This document shows, one piece after another, positions 19,714-29,200 of a stretch of 64,000 bases of DNA (the first letter of the stretch is position 1; each line of letters opens with the position of its first letter). Location: the NCBI GenBank assembly GCA_947372535.1, contig CANBUA010000001.1:1-64000 (forward strand). Reading direction: 5' to 3'. The notes below the pieces were generated by a model. It was given only the letters and a program-made list of their open reading frames with translations, was not told where the DNA came from and ran no database searches. The position numbers and the translations under genes are program-made. The stretch comes from Burkholderiales bacterium. GTDB taxonomy: Bacteria; Pseudomonadota; Gammaproteobacteria; Burkholderiales; Burkholderiaceae.

Positions 19714-20211
19714 TCAACGATCGGTCAACTGAACCTGCCGCATGCGCTCGACGTAGGTGTGGGTGGCAGCCCGGGTGGCATCGGGACAGGTGCCCGCTGC
19801 CGTCGTGGTGCAGGCCACCGACTCGACGGTGTACAGGCGCACCACCTGGTCCGCCCCGGCCGAAGTCTGGCCCTCGTTGAACGAACTGGAGTTGCAGGTC
19901 ACGGTCACCATGAAGCCCATGGTGCTGATCATGTTGATGGTCTGGGTGGTGTTCGCGCAGGTCGTCCAGGTGCCCCGCAGGGCCTGGAACATCCCCCACT
20001 CCAGGCCAGCACTGGCCGCCTGGGAAGCCCGCGCGCCCTGGATGTCCTGGGCGAAGTTCGATTGCTCGACCCAGCCCATCTTCACCACGCCCGCCGCCAG
20101 CGACGACAGGATGACCAGCACCACGATGGCCGCGATGGCACCCAGGCCATGCTGAGCATGGCCCGCACCCGGCTTGAGCATGAAAGGTGGCAAACGATGG
20201 TTCATGGTCAT
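19714..20211 (-). CDS. mshP: MSHA biogenesis protein MshP-like
   Basis: A 165-residue protein with one hydrophobic helix near the N-terminus (GAIAAIVVLVILSSLA, about 25-40) followed by QASAAGLEW-type text resembling the PilX/MshP class of minor pilus components. It lacks the usual GF cleavage site and the Glu at +5, as is typical for MshP. The mature part contains several cysteines. The ATG at 20211 overlaps the mshO stop by four bases, so it is the last gene of the pilus operon, converging on the c-di-GMP enzyme gene. Confidence 0.75.
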   Translation of the reverse strand: MTMNHRLPPFMLKPGAGHAQHGLGAIAAIVVLVILSSLAAGVVKMGWVEQSNFAQDIQGARASQAASAGLEWGMFQALRGTWTTCANTTQTINMISTMGFMVTVTCNSSSFNEGQTSAGADQVVRLYTVESVACTTTAAGTCPDATRAATHTYVERMRQVQLTDR

Positions 20212-21119
20212 GGCACGTTCATCACATGAGCCCCCTGGGCCAGGTAGGCGGTTTCGTTGTTGCGCGCGATGGAAAGCTCCAGCCACAAGAAGCCGCTTTG
20301 CTGGGTCGCACCCTGGTTGGGGTTGTAGATGAAGGTACACGACCTGACATTGTTGGCGATGACATCACCGCCGACCGTGGACGGGCAGGCCGCCGGGTAG
20401 GCGGCATTGAACCCATAGTTCTTGACACGGTACAGCGTGCCCTTGCCGTTGCCGCTGGAATCGACGGTGCCGTCGGCGCCGGAGCACACGTAGAACACGG
20501 CTTTCTGGTTGTTGGGCACCACGCCGAAACGACCACCCGTGTAGCCCGAAGGGAACTGAATGGGCGTGATGACGATGCGCTGCTTGCCTTGCCAGGCGCT
20601 TGTCGAGGCCCCGACGGGGGCGGTGATGTCCGATCGGTTGCTGCCGCTGTAGACATCGTTGACGTTCTGGTTGTCGATCACGATCCAGTCACCGACCGCA
20701 GGGGTGGTTGAGAGCGTGGTCAAGGTGTCGAACTGGCTGGTGGCCTGCGTCGGGTCGATGAAGGCCGAGCATGCCGAGGTTGGGCAATTGGGCGAGGTGT
20801 TGTCCGCCGATGGCGAGGCGTCGCTGTCCATGCGATAGCGCCCGCCAGCCATCGTGGGGACCACCTCGAAGCAGGCCGCGTTGGGCATCCGCAAGGAGTT
20901 GGGCACCGCCATGCGCACATCGCGCAGCATGCGTCGCAAGGCGGTGTCGGTCTGATCGACCAGGTCGGAGCGGTTGCGCGTGTCCCTGAACGACTTGAGC
21001 GCTGGCGGCAGGAAAATCGACAAGGTGGCGGCCATGACCGCGCCCACCACGATCACCACGATCAACTCGATCAGGGTGAAGCCACGATCGGCACGACGGT
21101 TCAGGTGCTGGGTCATCAT
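20208..21119 (-). CDS. mshO: MSHA minor prepilin MshO-like
   Basis: A 303-residue type IV prepilin-like protein. The N-terminus carries the class III prepilin signal GFTLIELIVVIVVGAVMA, including Glu at +5, to be cleaved by the PilD peptidase. The following FRDTRNRSDLVDQ-like text and the MLRDVRMAVPNS segment fit MshO/PilW-type minor pilins. The chosen ATG overlaps the mshD stop (ATGA, 21116-21119). It would prime or cap the pseudopilus at the inner membrane. Confidence 0.82.
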   Translation of the reverse strand: MMTQHLNRRADRGFTLIELIVVIVVGAVMAATLSIFLPPALKSFRDTRNRSDLVDQTDTALRRMLRDVRMAVPNSLRMPNAACFEVVPTMAGGRYRMDSDASPSADNTSPNCPTSACSAFIDPTQATSQFDTLTTLSTTPAVGDWIVIDNQNVNDVYSGSNRSDITAPVGASTSAWQGKQRIVITPIQFPSGYTGGRFGVVPNNQKAVFYVCSGADGTVDSSGNGKGTLYRVKNYGFNAAYPAACPSTVGGDVIANNVRSCTFIYNPNQGATQQSGFLWLELSIARNNETAYLAQGAHVMNVP

Positions 21120-21583
21120 GGTCCCGCGTAGTTCGTTCGCCATCCCACCATCGTGATGCTCTCCGAGCCCCGCGCCGCGGTGACCGTGATTTTCACGGCC
21201 TCGGTGACGGTCTGGAGTGTCGTCACCACCGCCGTGACATTCACCGAATACCCGTTGAGCGAGGCGATGGCCGTGCCGTCAATGTCGTAGATCTTGGCCA
21301 CCGAGGTGGTGTTGTAGCCGTTGTAGTCCAGCACATCGTTGTAGGTGTTGCGCGCATAGCCCGTGGGCGCGGTGTTGGCCGTCACTCGGTAAGGCTTGAG
21401 TTCGATTTCTTCGAGCATTTCCTCGGCAATGGCCAGGAGTTGCTTGCGCACCACCGGATCGGCATTGTTTTTGGAAACCTGGCTGAATGCCATCATCACC
21501 CCGGCGATGCCCACGCCGATGACCACGATGGCAATGATCATCTCGATCATGGTGAAGCCGAGGACGCGGCGTTTACTGGACAT
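21116..21583 (-). CDS. mshD: MSHA minor prepilin MshD-like
   Basis: A 155-residue prepilin-like protein with the cleavage and helix motif GFTMIEMIIAIVVIGVGIAG, as in MshD/PilV-type minor pilins, followed by a QLLAIAEEMLEEIELKPY-type segment. GGAG stands before the ATG at 21583. The gene overlaps the ends of both neighbours (mshC and mshO), which implies one transcript. It is likely a minor subunit of the MSHA pilus. Confidence 0.82.
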   Translation of the reverse strand: MSSKRRVLGFTMIEMIIAIVVIGVGIAGVMMAFSQVSKNNADPVVRKQLLAIAEEMLEEIELKPYRVTANTAPTGYARNTYNDVLDYNGYNTTSVAKIYDIDGTAIASLNGYSVNVTAVVTTLQTVTEAVKITVTAARGSESITMVGWRTNYAGP

Positions 21584-22103
21584 AGCCGGTCTCCCCATTC
21601 ACGGTGATGTCGGAGGCGCCGCTCATGGAAATCGTACGCGTCGAGGACGTGCTCCCCGCGCCGTCGCTGGTGATGCGACCATCAGGCTGGAAGTAGATCA
21701 CGCCCGCTGGCGAGACCGTCGTGCCAGCACTGCTGTTGGTGGTCGATGCCGCCGTGCCGGTGCCATCGCTGCCCTGCAAGGCGGTGCTGCACGAGCTGGC
21801 CGGATTGACGGTGGCCACGGTCAAGGTGACGGACGTGGTGGTCACGGTGGCACAGACCAGGCGTCGATGGCCCACGGCACTTTTTTGCGCATACCGCATG
21901 CTGGCCAGGACCTGATCGTGCCAGCCCGCATCGCGCATGCTCAACGCACCCTGCAGCTTGGGCAGCACGAAACTGGCCAGCGCGCCCACCAGTACCACGA
22001 TCACGATCAACTCGATCGCGGTGTAGCCCCGCACACGCCCGCCCACACGCGGGCTCGCGTGGCGGCTGATGCTCAAAAGGTGATCAGAAGAGCTCTCGCA
22101 CAT
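21573..22103 (-). CDS. mshC: MSHA minor prepilin MshC-like
   Basis: A 176-residue prepilin-like protein. A fairly long leader of about 25 residues precedes GYTAIELIVIVVLVG, in which Tyr replaces the usual first Phe of the mature chain and Glu +5 is kept. The rest is Ser/Thr-rich with the VIYFQPDGRITSDG segment seen in GspH/MshC-type pseudopilins. Its start lies within the end of the first MshQ-like gene (overlap of about 20 bases). Confidence 0.78.
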   Translation of the reverse strand: MCESSSDHLLSISRHASPRVGGRVRGYTAIELIVIVVLVGALASFVLPKLQGALSMRDAGWHDQVLASMRYAQKSAVGHRRLVCATVTTTSVTLTVATVNPASSCSTALQGSDGTGTAASTTNSSAGTTVSPAGVIYFQPDGRITSDGAGSTSSTRTISMSGASDITVNGETGYVQ

Positions 22104-25100
22104 GGATGGTTCTTTTTGTCTCGGGGGCATAGACCCCAAAGGTGATGCGCGCTGAAGGGTCCCGGTCGAAGGTGACCGCGCAGTTGCCGTTGCGAGCGCG
22201 CAGCCAACTCAGGTTAGCACCTGTGGTGGTGGCGTGGCTGCTCAGGCAGGCGTTGTCGGTCGTGGTCGCGCCCAGGTTGAAGGCGATGTCCACGCTGCCC
22301 GTGGCGGTGGGGCTGGGCGCGCTCAGGCTCAAGGTACCGTTGCCACCGCCAATGACCACAGACGATGCCGTCGTGCTCCAGGCCGCCGTGCTGGCGCCTT
22401 TGTAGTCCAGGTAGTTGGACCGGCCCACGGCAGCCATCGGGACCGTGGTGCAGTTGTCCGCACTGTTGAGGATCCAGGCCTTGCCGCTCCAGTGTTGCGC
22501 ACTCACCTGCACGCTCAGGTTGCTCTTTTCCGAGCCGAAGGTGTTGGCGAATTTCAATTGTCCGCTTCGCAAGGCCACGCTGCCTTCGGCATAGCCGCTC
22601 GACGAGATGCCGTTGGCGTCCACCGCCCGCACAGTCACCGAGGTGGGCGACGTTTGCTTTTGACTGAACACGAAGGACGGGGAGGTGGATGAGGCGGTCA
22701 CCGTGGCCACACCGGCTGCGAAGTTGCCCTTGAGTACCGAGAAGTTGCTCGAGGTTCCAGTGCCGCCATTGGTGGTGGCAGACAAGGTGATGTCCTGGGC
22801 CGGGCTGGACGAGAGGCCCCCGTCGTAGTTCAGCGTGGTGGCGCTGGCTGCATTGCGCGCCGTGACCGTCACGCCAAAGGGTTGCCCGCTGTAGGTGAAG
22901 GTGCTGCAGGCATCAGTGACACCGAGGTCCAGGTGGTGCGGCCGAAACGGCCCGGCCGCGCCCGTGACCGTCGTGTCCGCTCCGGAAGTGACGATGTAGG
23001 CACAGTTTTTGGTGACCGCAGGGATGGGATCGGTGAACACCGCGTTGGTGCAGGCCACCGACCCGGTTTGCCCCGCCGCATATTTGTACAAGCCGTTGGC
23101 ACCGTAGGACACCAAGGCCGTGGCACCGGTGGGCAGGGCGCAGGTGCCGCCCTGGACCGCGCACGCCGTCCAGGCCGTGGCGTTGCCGGAGTTGCCGGCC
23201 ACGTGGAACCCCGAACTCAGGTAACTGCCGCTGCTCAACAGCGCCGTGACGTCCCCCTGGCCCACTTCCGTCCATGCCATGTTGGTGGATGTAGCCACCC
23301 CGGCAGTGAAGGCCCCGACCGAGCCCGTGAAGGTGCCATTGACCGCCCCCATGCCGCTGGGCTTGGCCCGCGCGAAACCCAGGGTGACACCTTCCGGCGA
23401 GGTTTCGCGACCAAAGTTCGGCGTGGTGGCGTTCAAGGCATTGCGGGCCGTCACGGTGCCGTTGAAGCTGCTGGCTGCCGTGAGGGGGCTCGCGGAGGTA
23501 ACCGCCACATCGAAGCGGTAGGGCGCTGCCACGAATGTGGCGCTGCCGGCGACGCTCAAGCCAGCCTCGGTGCCGGTGCCGGTATAGGCGGCGGTCATGC
23601 CCACCTGCCCCACGTCGGCATACTGCACGGTGGTTGATGCCACGCCACTGGCGTCGAAGCTCAGGTTCACTGCCCGTCCCGTGGCATCGCAAACCGCTGC
23701 CGCGTTATTGCTTGCATTGAGCGCTGCGCCGCCCACACGCACGGCCTTCGTGCCGGTGGTCGGATTGCCATACGTGCATTTGAACGTCACGTCCCGGTTC
23801 ACGCTGGCGAAGGCTGGCGTGCACACCAGTCCATTGTCAGACGAGCGAACCGCGCTCACGGTCACCGCCTGAGAGACCTCAGCCACATGGTTGGGCACGC
23901 TAAAGAGGATGCCCGATGTGTTGGCGGTGTAGACGCAGCTGCCGCCTGCGCTGGCCGCCGTGCCCATGCCGCAGTACGGGCTGGAGCCGGCAGAAGGCAC
24001 GGGCGACAAGCTGCTCAAGCCCGCCGTGACAGCACCCGCCGTGGTGATGTGCGCAGCCACCGTGGTCGTGGCACTGGCAGCGGGAATCGTGAACGCCGAG
24101 GTGTAGTTGACGGTGGGGGTGCCCGAGAGCACCAGGTTGCCCGACATGCCCGTCGTGTAGGTGCTGCTGCAATCGGCGTTGGCACAGGCTTTGATCGTGT
24201 AAGTGAGCGGATTGCAGGTCACGCCGCTCGCGCTGCTGGTGGTCACTTCCAGGTGGTGCGGCCCAGGCGTGCTGCAACTGGGCGATTCGGCATACACGGT
24301 CGAGACTTCCGCTGCGGTCAATTCGGCGTCATACAACTTGATCTGGTCGAAATAGCCATAGGCCGAATTCACCTCGGCCGAGCCAGCAACACGGTTATCG
24401 CCGAAATAAAGCGTACTGATGGCGCTGGCAATGGCGCCGCTGGCCACCGTGAACAGCTGCTCGTCCTGTTGAACGCCGTCCACATAGAGGCGCATGCGCG
24501 TCGCATTGGTGCCCGTCGTGAATTTCCAGGTCACCACGACATGAGTCCAGGTCGCGTCGCTCATGGCATTGAGCTTGTCCACGTTCCGGCTGGTGCCGCC
24601 GCCGTCGGTGGTGTAGGCGTTCAAATCCACGCCACTGTTGGCGTCATCACGGTAGAGATAGAACTGGTTCGAGCTTGACGACGAGGCGTCGTACAGCATG
24701 CGGTGTTCGACGCCCGTTGTCACGGACTTGTACCAAAACGCCACGGTGCCAGAGTTGCCGATGGCGTTGACGTCGATGCCCGTGTCGAAGGCGTCGATGG
24801 CCGTCGTCAGGTTCCTCGGAATCAGCAAGCCGCGGCAGAACTTGCCGCTGGACGTGGACGAGGCCCCGCCAACGATCTTGCCGTGCCGCTTGTTGCCAGA
24901 GCTGTCAAGCACCTCGCCGTCGGTACCGTCATAGCTGTTTTGCTCAAAGCTGTATTCAGCAAACAGGCCGCTGCTGGGCCAAGAGCACGTCGCGGGTTTG
25001 GGCGTGCCGCTCACGCAGGTGCTGGTGCACGTGCTACCGGCGCCACAGCAGGCGCCAGCCACCGCCGCCGCCGAAGGCACCGTGATGGTCGATGCCCCGG

Positions 25101-26136
25101 TGGAACGCACGCATTTGGCCGAAGTGCTGCCCGTGCCCATGGCGATCGTCGAATTGGCGGTGATGTTGCCACCCACCGAGCTGTTGGTCGTCATGCTGAC
25201 ATAGGACTGCGCCTTGATGCCACCGCCGATGGTGGCACTGCCATGGATGTCGACATAGGTGCCAAGCGCATTGAGCGAACCACCCACCGTGGTCGCCGCC
25301 CCCGTGTCGATGTACGACGTGGCCGAGGTGATCGAACCCGTGATGTTGCTGCTGCCACCTGTGTCCACATAGGTCTGGGAATAGATGGAGCCGTTGACCG
25401 TGGCGTTGCCCCCCAGGCTGACATAAGTGGTGGTGGTGGTGATCGAGCCGTTGAACACGTTGTGCCCAGCAGCGGACAGCAGATAAGCCACTGTGTCCCC
25501 GTCGATGCGGTTGTACGAGTTGATGGTGAGCGTGCCGCCAGAGCTAACGCCGCCCACCGTCGTGTAGTTGACGGCGGTGCCCGTCAGCAAGGTGATGGCC
25601 CCTGTCACGGTGGTCAAGGTGCCGGCCACGTTCGTGCCCGCCCCCAGGGAGATGGCCCCCCCACCGGTCGTGGTGATGCTGCCGCCATAGGTCACGGCGC
25701 CGGAACTGACCACGGAGCCTGAATTGACGTTGCCCTTGATGGTGGCGCCACTGGCCGCCGTCAAGGCGCCTGTCATGGTCAATGTCAGGTTGGCGACCCC
25801 CGCAGCGTTGATCTGGGCATTGTTGGCGCTCAGCGACGTCAAGGTGATGGTGGTGCTGGGGTTGACCACCGTGACCGTGTCCCCTGAGCTCAGGCTCAGC
25901 GCCCCACAGGTGTAAGAGGTGCCGCTGCCGCTGCAGCCGCCAGGCAGGGCACCAGGGAAACTGTAGCTGGCGGCCCAGGCTGACGACGAAACCGACAGCC
26001 CCCCCAGCAGCCAACAAGCCAAGGTCAGGCCTGTGGCCATGGCCCGATCGGCAAACTTGCAAATCCAATTGAACATCACGCGCGTCATGGTCAGACTGCC
26101 TCTCCAGGTACTGCAGGCATCGATCAGCTTGATCAT
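22084..26136 (-). CDS. mshQ: Giant MshQ-like protein with LamG and DUF6701 regions (copy 1)
   Basis: A 1350-residue exported protein. A signal peptide ends at SSAWA. Then come an 18-19-residue repeat array (DNA about 25130-25460), a Cys-rich linker, a LamG/concanavalin-like domain (YSFEQNSYDGTDGEV, then VVVTWKF), one HHLEV...YCGMG module and a long C-terminal DUF6701-type region ending IHVRELF. MshQ of Vibrio and Shewanella has this general plan and is a candidate tip adhesin. The ATG at 26136 has GGAG five bases upstream; an ATG at 26088 would give a more usual 40-residue signal peptide. It is homologous over roughly its last 700 residues to the gene upstream. Confidence 0.82.
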   Translation of the reverse strand: MIKLIDACSTWRGSLTMTRVMFNWICKFADRAMATGLTLACWLLGGLSVSSSAWAASYSFPGALPGGCSGSGTSYTCGALSLSSGDTVTVVNPSTTITLTSLSANNAQINAAGVANLTLTMTGALTAASGATIKGNVNSGSVVSSGAVTYGGSITTTGGGAISLGAGTNVAGTLTTVTGAITLLTGTAVNYTTVGGVSSGGTLTINSYNRIDGDTVAYLLSAAGHNVFNGSITTTTTYVSLGGNATVNGSIYSQTYVDTGGSSNITGSITSATSYIDTGAATTVGGSLNALGTYVDIHGSATIGGGIKAQSYVSMTTNSSVGGNITANSTIAMGTGSTSAKCVRSTGASTITVPSAAAVAGACCGAGSTCTSTCVSGTPKPATCSWPSSGLFAEYSFEQNSYDGTDGEVLDSSGNKRHGKIVGGASSTSSGKFCRGLLIPRNLTTAIDAFDTGIDVNAIGNSGTVAFWYKSVTTGVEHRMLYDASSSSSNQFYLYRDDANSGVDLNAYTTDGGGTSRNVDKLNAMSDATWTHVVVTWKFTTGTNATRMRLYVDGVQQDEQLFTVASGAIASAISTLYFGDNRVAGSAEVNSAYGYFDQIKLYDAELTAAEVSTVYAESPSCSTPGPHHLEVTTSSASGVTCNPLTYTIKACANADCSSTYTTGMSGNLVLSGTPTVNYTSAFTIPAASATTTVAAHITTAGAVTAGLSSLSPVPSAGSSPYCGMGTAASAGGSCVYTANTSGILFSVPNHVAEVSQAVTVSAVRSSDNGLVCTPAFASVNRDVTFKCTYGNPTTGTKAVRVGGAALNASNNAAAVCDATGRAVNLSFDASGVASTTVQYADVGQVGMTAAYTGTGTEAGLSVAGSATFVAAPYRFDVAVTSASPLTAASSFNGTVTARNALNATTPNFGRETSPEGVTLGFARAKPSGMGAVNGTFTGSVGAFTAGVATSTNMAWTEVGQGDVTALLSSGSYLSSGFHVAGNSGNATAWTACAVQGGTCALPTGATALVSYGANGLYKYAAGQTGSVACTNAVFTDPIPAVTKNCAYIVTSGADTTVTGAAGPFRPHHLDLGVTDACSTFTYSGQPFGVTVTARNAASATTLNYDGGLSSSPAQDITLSATTNGGTGTSSNFSVLKGNFAAGVATVTASSTSPSFVFSQKQTSPTSVTVRAVDANGISSSGYAEGSVALRSGQLKFANTFGSEKSNLSVQVSAQHWSGKAWILNSADNCTTVPMAAVGRSNYLDYKGASTAAWSTTASSVVIGGGNGTLSLSAPSPTATGSVDIAFNLGATTTDNACLSSHATTTGANLSWLRARNGNCAVTFDRDPSARITFGVYAPETKRTIHVRELF
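25130..25460 (-). repeat. Six 18-19-residue repeats encoding a probable beta-solenoid in MshQ copy 1
   Basis: Six consecutive units follow the pattern (V/I/F)-x-G-S/G/N-(I/L)-x-x-x-x-x-Y/T-(V/I)-x-x-x-x-(A/S)-(T/S). Examples are VNGSIYSQTYVDTGG and VGGSLNALGTYVDIHG. The regular GS-I / YV alternation resembles bactofilin-type or other right-handed beta-helix repeats. The units are divergent at DNA level, so this is protein-level repetition and not a recent expansion. Confidence 0.65.
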
Positions 26137-26293
26137 CACTACTCCAGGCTGTGATGGCAGCAACATTCCAGACCCGCTTTGGGGCGTGGGCGCCGCAACC
26201 ATTCGATGCAATGGCCAAGGAGCCGCCAATGTCTACATTGTCCTCAGCCTCATTCAGTGATGTGCGTGAAATAAGCCATGAATGTCGGTCGAT

Positions 26294-29200
26294 TCAGAAC
26301 ACATCTCGCAGATGGACGGTTCTCTGGGTCTCGGGCGAATACACACCGAAGCTGATGCGCGCCGACGGATCGCGGTCGTAGGTGGCCGCGCAATTGCCGT
26401 TGCGCGAACGCAGCCAACTCAAGCCGGCGCCCGTGGTCACGGCATGCGTGCTCAGGCAGCCGTTGTCCGCAGTGGTGGCGCCCAGGTTGAACGCAATGCC
26501 CACGCTGCCGGTGGCAGTCGGCGAAGGGGCGCCCAAGGTCAAGGTGCCATTGCCACCGCTGATGACCACCGCATTGGTCGTCGCCCCCACGGGCGTGACC
26601 GTGGTGGTCCAGGCTGCCGTGCTGGCGCCTTTGTTGTCGACATAGCCGGAGCGACTCACCGCCGAGACCGGCACCACCGAGCACACATCGAGGTTGTTGA
26701 GGATCCAGGCCTTGCCGCTCCAGTACTGCGCCTGCACAGGGATGTCCAGGCTCGCTTTCTCGGAGGCAAAAGCATTGGAAAAAGTCAGGCGTCCGCTGCG
26801 CATCCCCAGGGTGGGCTCGGCATATCCGCTCGACGAAATCGAATCCGCGTCCAGCGCACGCAGGGTGATGGCCGTGGCCCCGGTGAGCTTGCTGGTGAAA
26901 GTGAAGACATTGCTGAAAGTCGCGACGCCGGCAACAAAGCTGGCCGGCAGCAAGCTGCCCGTGCCCAAGCTGCCATTGCTGCCATTGACGGCAGACAAGG
27001 TGACATTTTTGGCGAAGTTGGGAGCGGTGTCGACCGTGCCGTCGTAGTTGGCTGTCGTGACACCTGCCGCATTGACCGCCGTCACCGTCTGGGTAAAGGG
27101 CTGGCCGCTGTATGAAAACGAACCGGCCAGACAGGTTTGTGGGGCGGTGATGTTGAAGTGATGTGGAACGAACGGTCCGAAGGCTCCGGTGTAGAAATAA
27201 TCCGTCGCCGCACCCGTGATGAGCCAGTAGTCGCAGTGTTTGGCCGCACCCACCGCAGGATCGCCAAATACGGCGTTGCTGCAAGTGACCGTGCCCGACA
27301 AATCCGTCCGGGATTTGACAAAGCCGCTGGCGCTGTACCGCACCAGGGCCGTGACGCCCGATGGCAAGTTGCAGGTCCAATTTTCGTTCGCGCAGCTGTA
27401 CATGCCGGAAGATGAGCCGCCGGTCACGGGCAAACCTGAACCGAGGTAGTTGCCGCTTGTCAAAAGCGCAGAGACGTCCCCTCGCCCCACCTCGCTCCAT
27501 GTCAGATTGCTGCCTGTCGCCACGCCTGCAGTGAAACTGCCCAAGGTCCCGCTGAACGTGCCATTGACCGCATTGTTGCCTTTGGGCTGAGCGCGTACAA
27601 AAGTCAGCGTTGCGCCTTCTGGCGAACTCTCCCTGCCAAAGTTGGGTGTGGCCACGCTGTTGTAGTTCAAGGCGGTGACGGACGCAGAAAACGTACCGCC
27701 CGCCACGATGTTGCCTGTTCCAACACGGCTGACTCCGAAGGTATACGGCGCGGCAATGACGCTGTCGCTGCCCGCCATGAGCAGGCCAGCATCCGTGCCG
27801 GATCCGGTGTAGCTGGCCGTCAACCCCACCTGTCCGGCATCTGCATACTGGAACGTGGTGGTCGCCACACCGCTGGCGTTGAAGGCCAGGCTCACACTGC
27901 GCCCCGTGCCGTCGCAAGCCGATGTTGCGCTGTTGGCGGCATTGAGTGCAGAGCCGCCCACGATCACTGGCTTGGTGCCCGTGGAGGGGTTGGCATAGGT
28001 GCATTTGAAAAGGACGGATTTGCTGACACTGGCAAAACCCGGCGTGCAGACCGCACCGTTGTCGGATGCTTTCACCGCCGTGACCGTGACCGATTGCGGA
28101 ACATCCGAGTAATGGTTGGGCACATCAAACAGCAAGGCGGATGTGCTGGTGGTGAAGTTGCAACTGCCACCACTCGTGGCCGCCACACCCATGCCGCAAT
28201 AGGTGCCCGGGCTGCCCAGCGGGACGGGCACCACCAGCGACAAGGCCGCCGTCACCGTGCCGGCCGTGGTCGCTTGGGCCGTGGCCGTGGCGGTGCCACT
28301 GGCGGGGATGGTGAACAGCTGCGTGCCTGGATTGACCGTCACGCCCGTGCCGCTGACGGTCAGCGTGCCAGCGACGCCGCCAGTGTAGACCGAGGTGCAG
28401 GAGGCATCCACGCAGGCCTTGAGCGTGTAGGTGATGGGGTTGCAAGTCACGCCGCTGCTGGCCGATGTGGTCACCTCGATATGGTGCAGGCCCAGGCTGA
28501 TCGTCATGGCGCAGCTGTTGCCGTTGGCCGCCGCCACCCCCATGCCGCAATACAGAGAGGCTGCGGGCGCGGGGCTGGGCGAGGTGATCGATGCCGTCGC
28601 CGTGCCGAAGGTCATGGTTGCAGCCACCGTCGTCGATGAGGTGCCTGCCGTGATGCTGAAGGCCGCCGCAGGCGAGTAACTGGCGACCACGCCACTGATG
28701 GCCAAGGTCCCCGTGACGCCCCCGGTGTAGAGCGTGCTGCAGGCGGCATCGGCGCAGGCCTTGATCGTGTAGGTCACGCTGACCCCAGCCGCCGCGCTGC
28801 TGGCCGCCGTGGTGAGTTCCAGGTGATGCAGCCCCAGCACCGTCAAGGTACAGGCGTTGCCGCTGGCGGCCGCCACGCCCATGCCGCAATACACCGCCGG
28901 CGTGCCGCTGATGGTTCGACTGGGGGCGCTCAGTGCCACCGTGGCGGCGCCACCAGAGCCCATGCTGGCCTGGATGGTGGTGCTGCCGCTGCGGGCGCCG
29001 ATGGTGTAGGTCGAGGTTCCGGGGTAGCTGACGGTGCCGGCCCCCGTGATGCCCAGGGTGCCGGACAAGCCCGTGGTGTAGAGCGTGCAGGCCGCGTCGG
29101 AGCAGGACTTGACCGTGAAGGTCACTGGCGTGCCAGCCGTGACGGTCGCGCCTGGCGTGGTGATCTCGACATGGTGAGGGCCCACCAGCGGGTCCACGTA

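Noticed and set aside
26250..28004. Other-frame open reading frame of 584 codons within the second MshQ-like gene
   Set aside because: The frame with signal peptide, repeat modules and the DUF6701-type end is clearly the real one.
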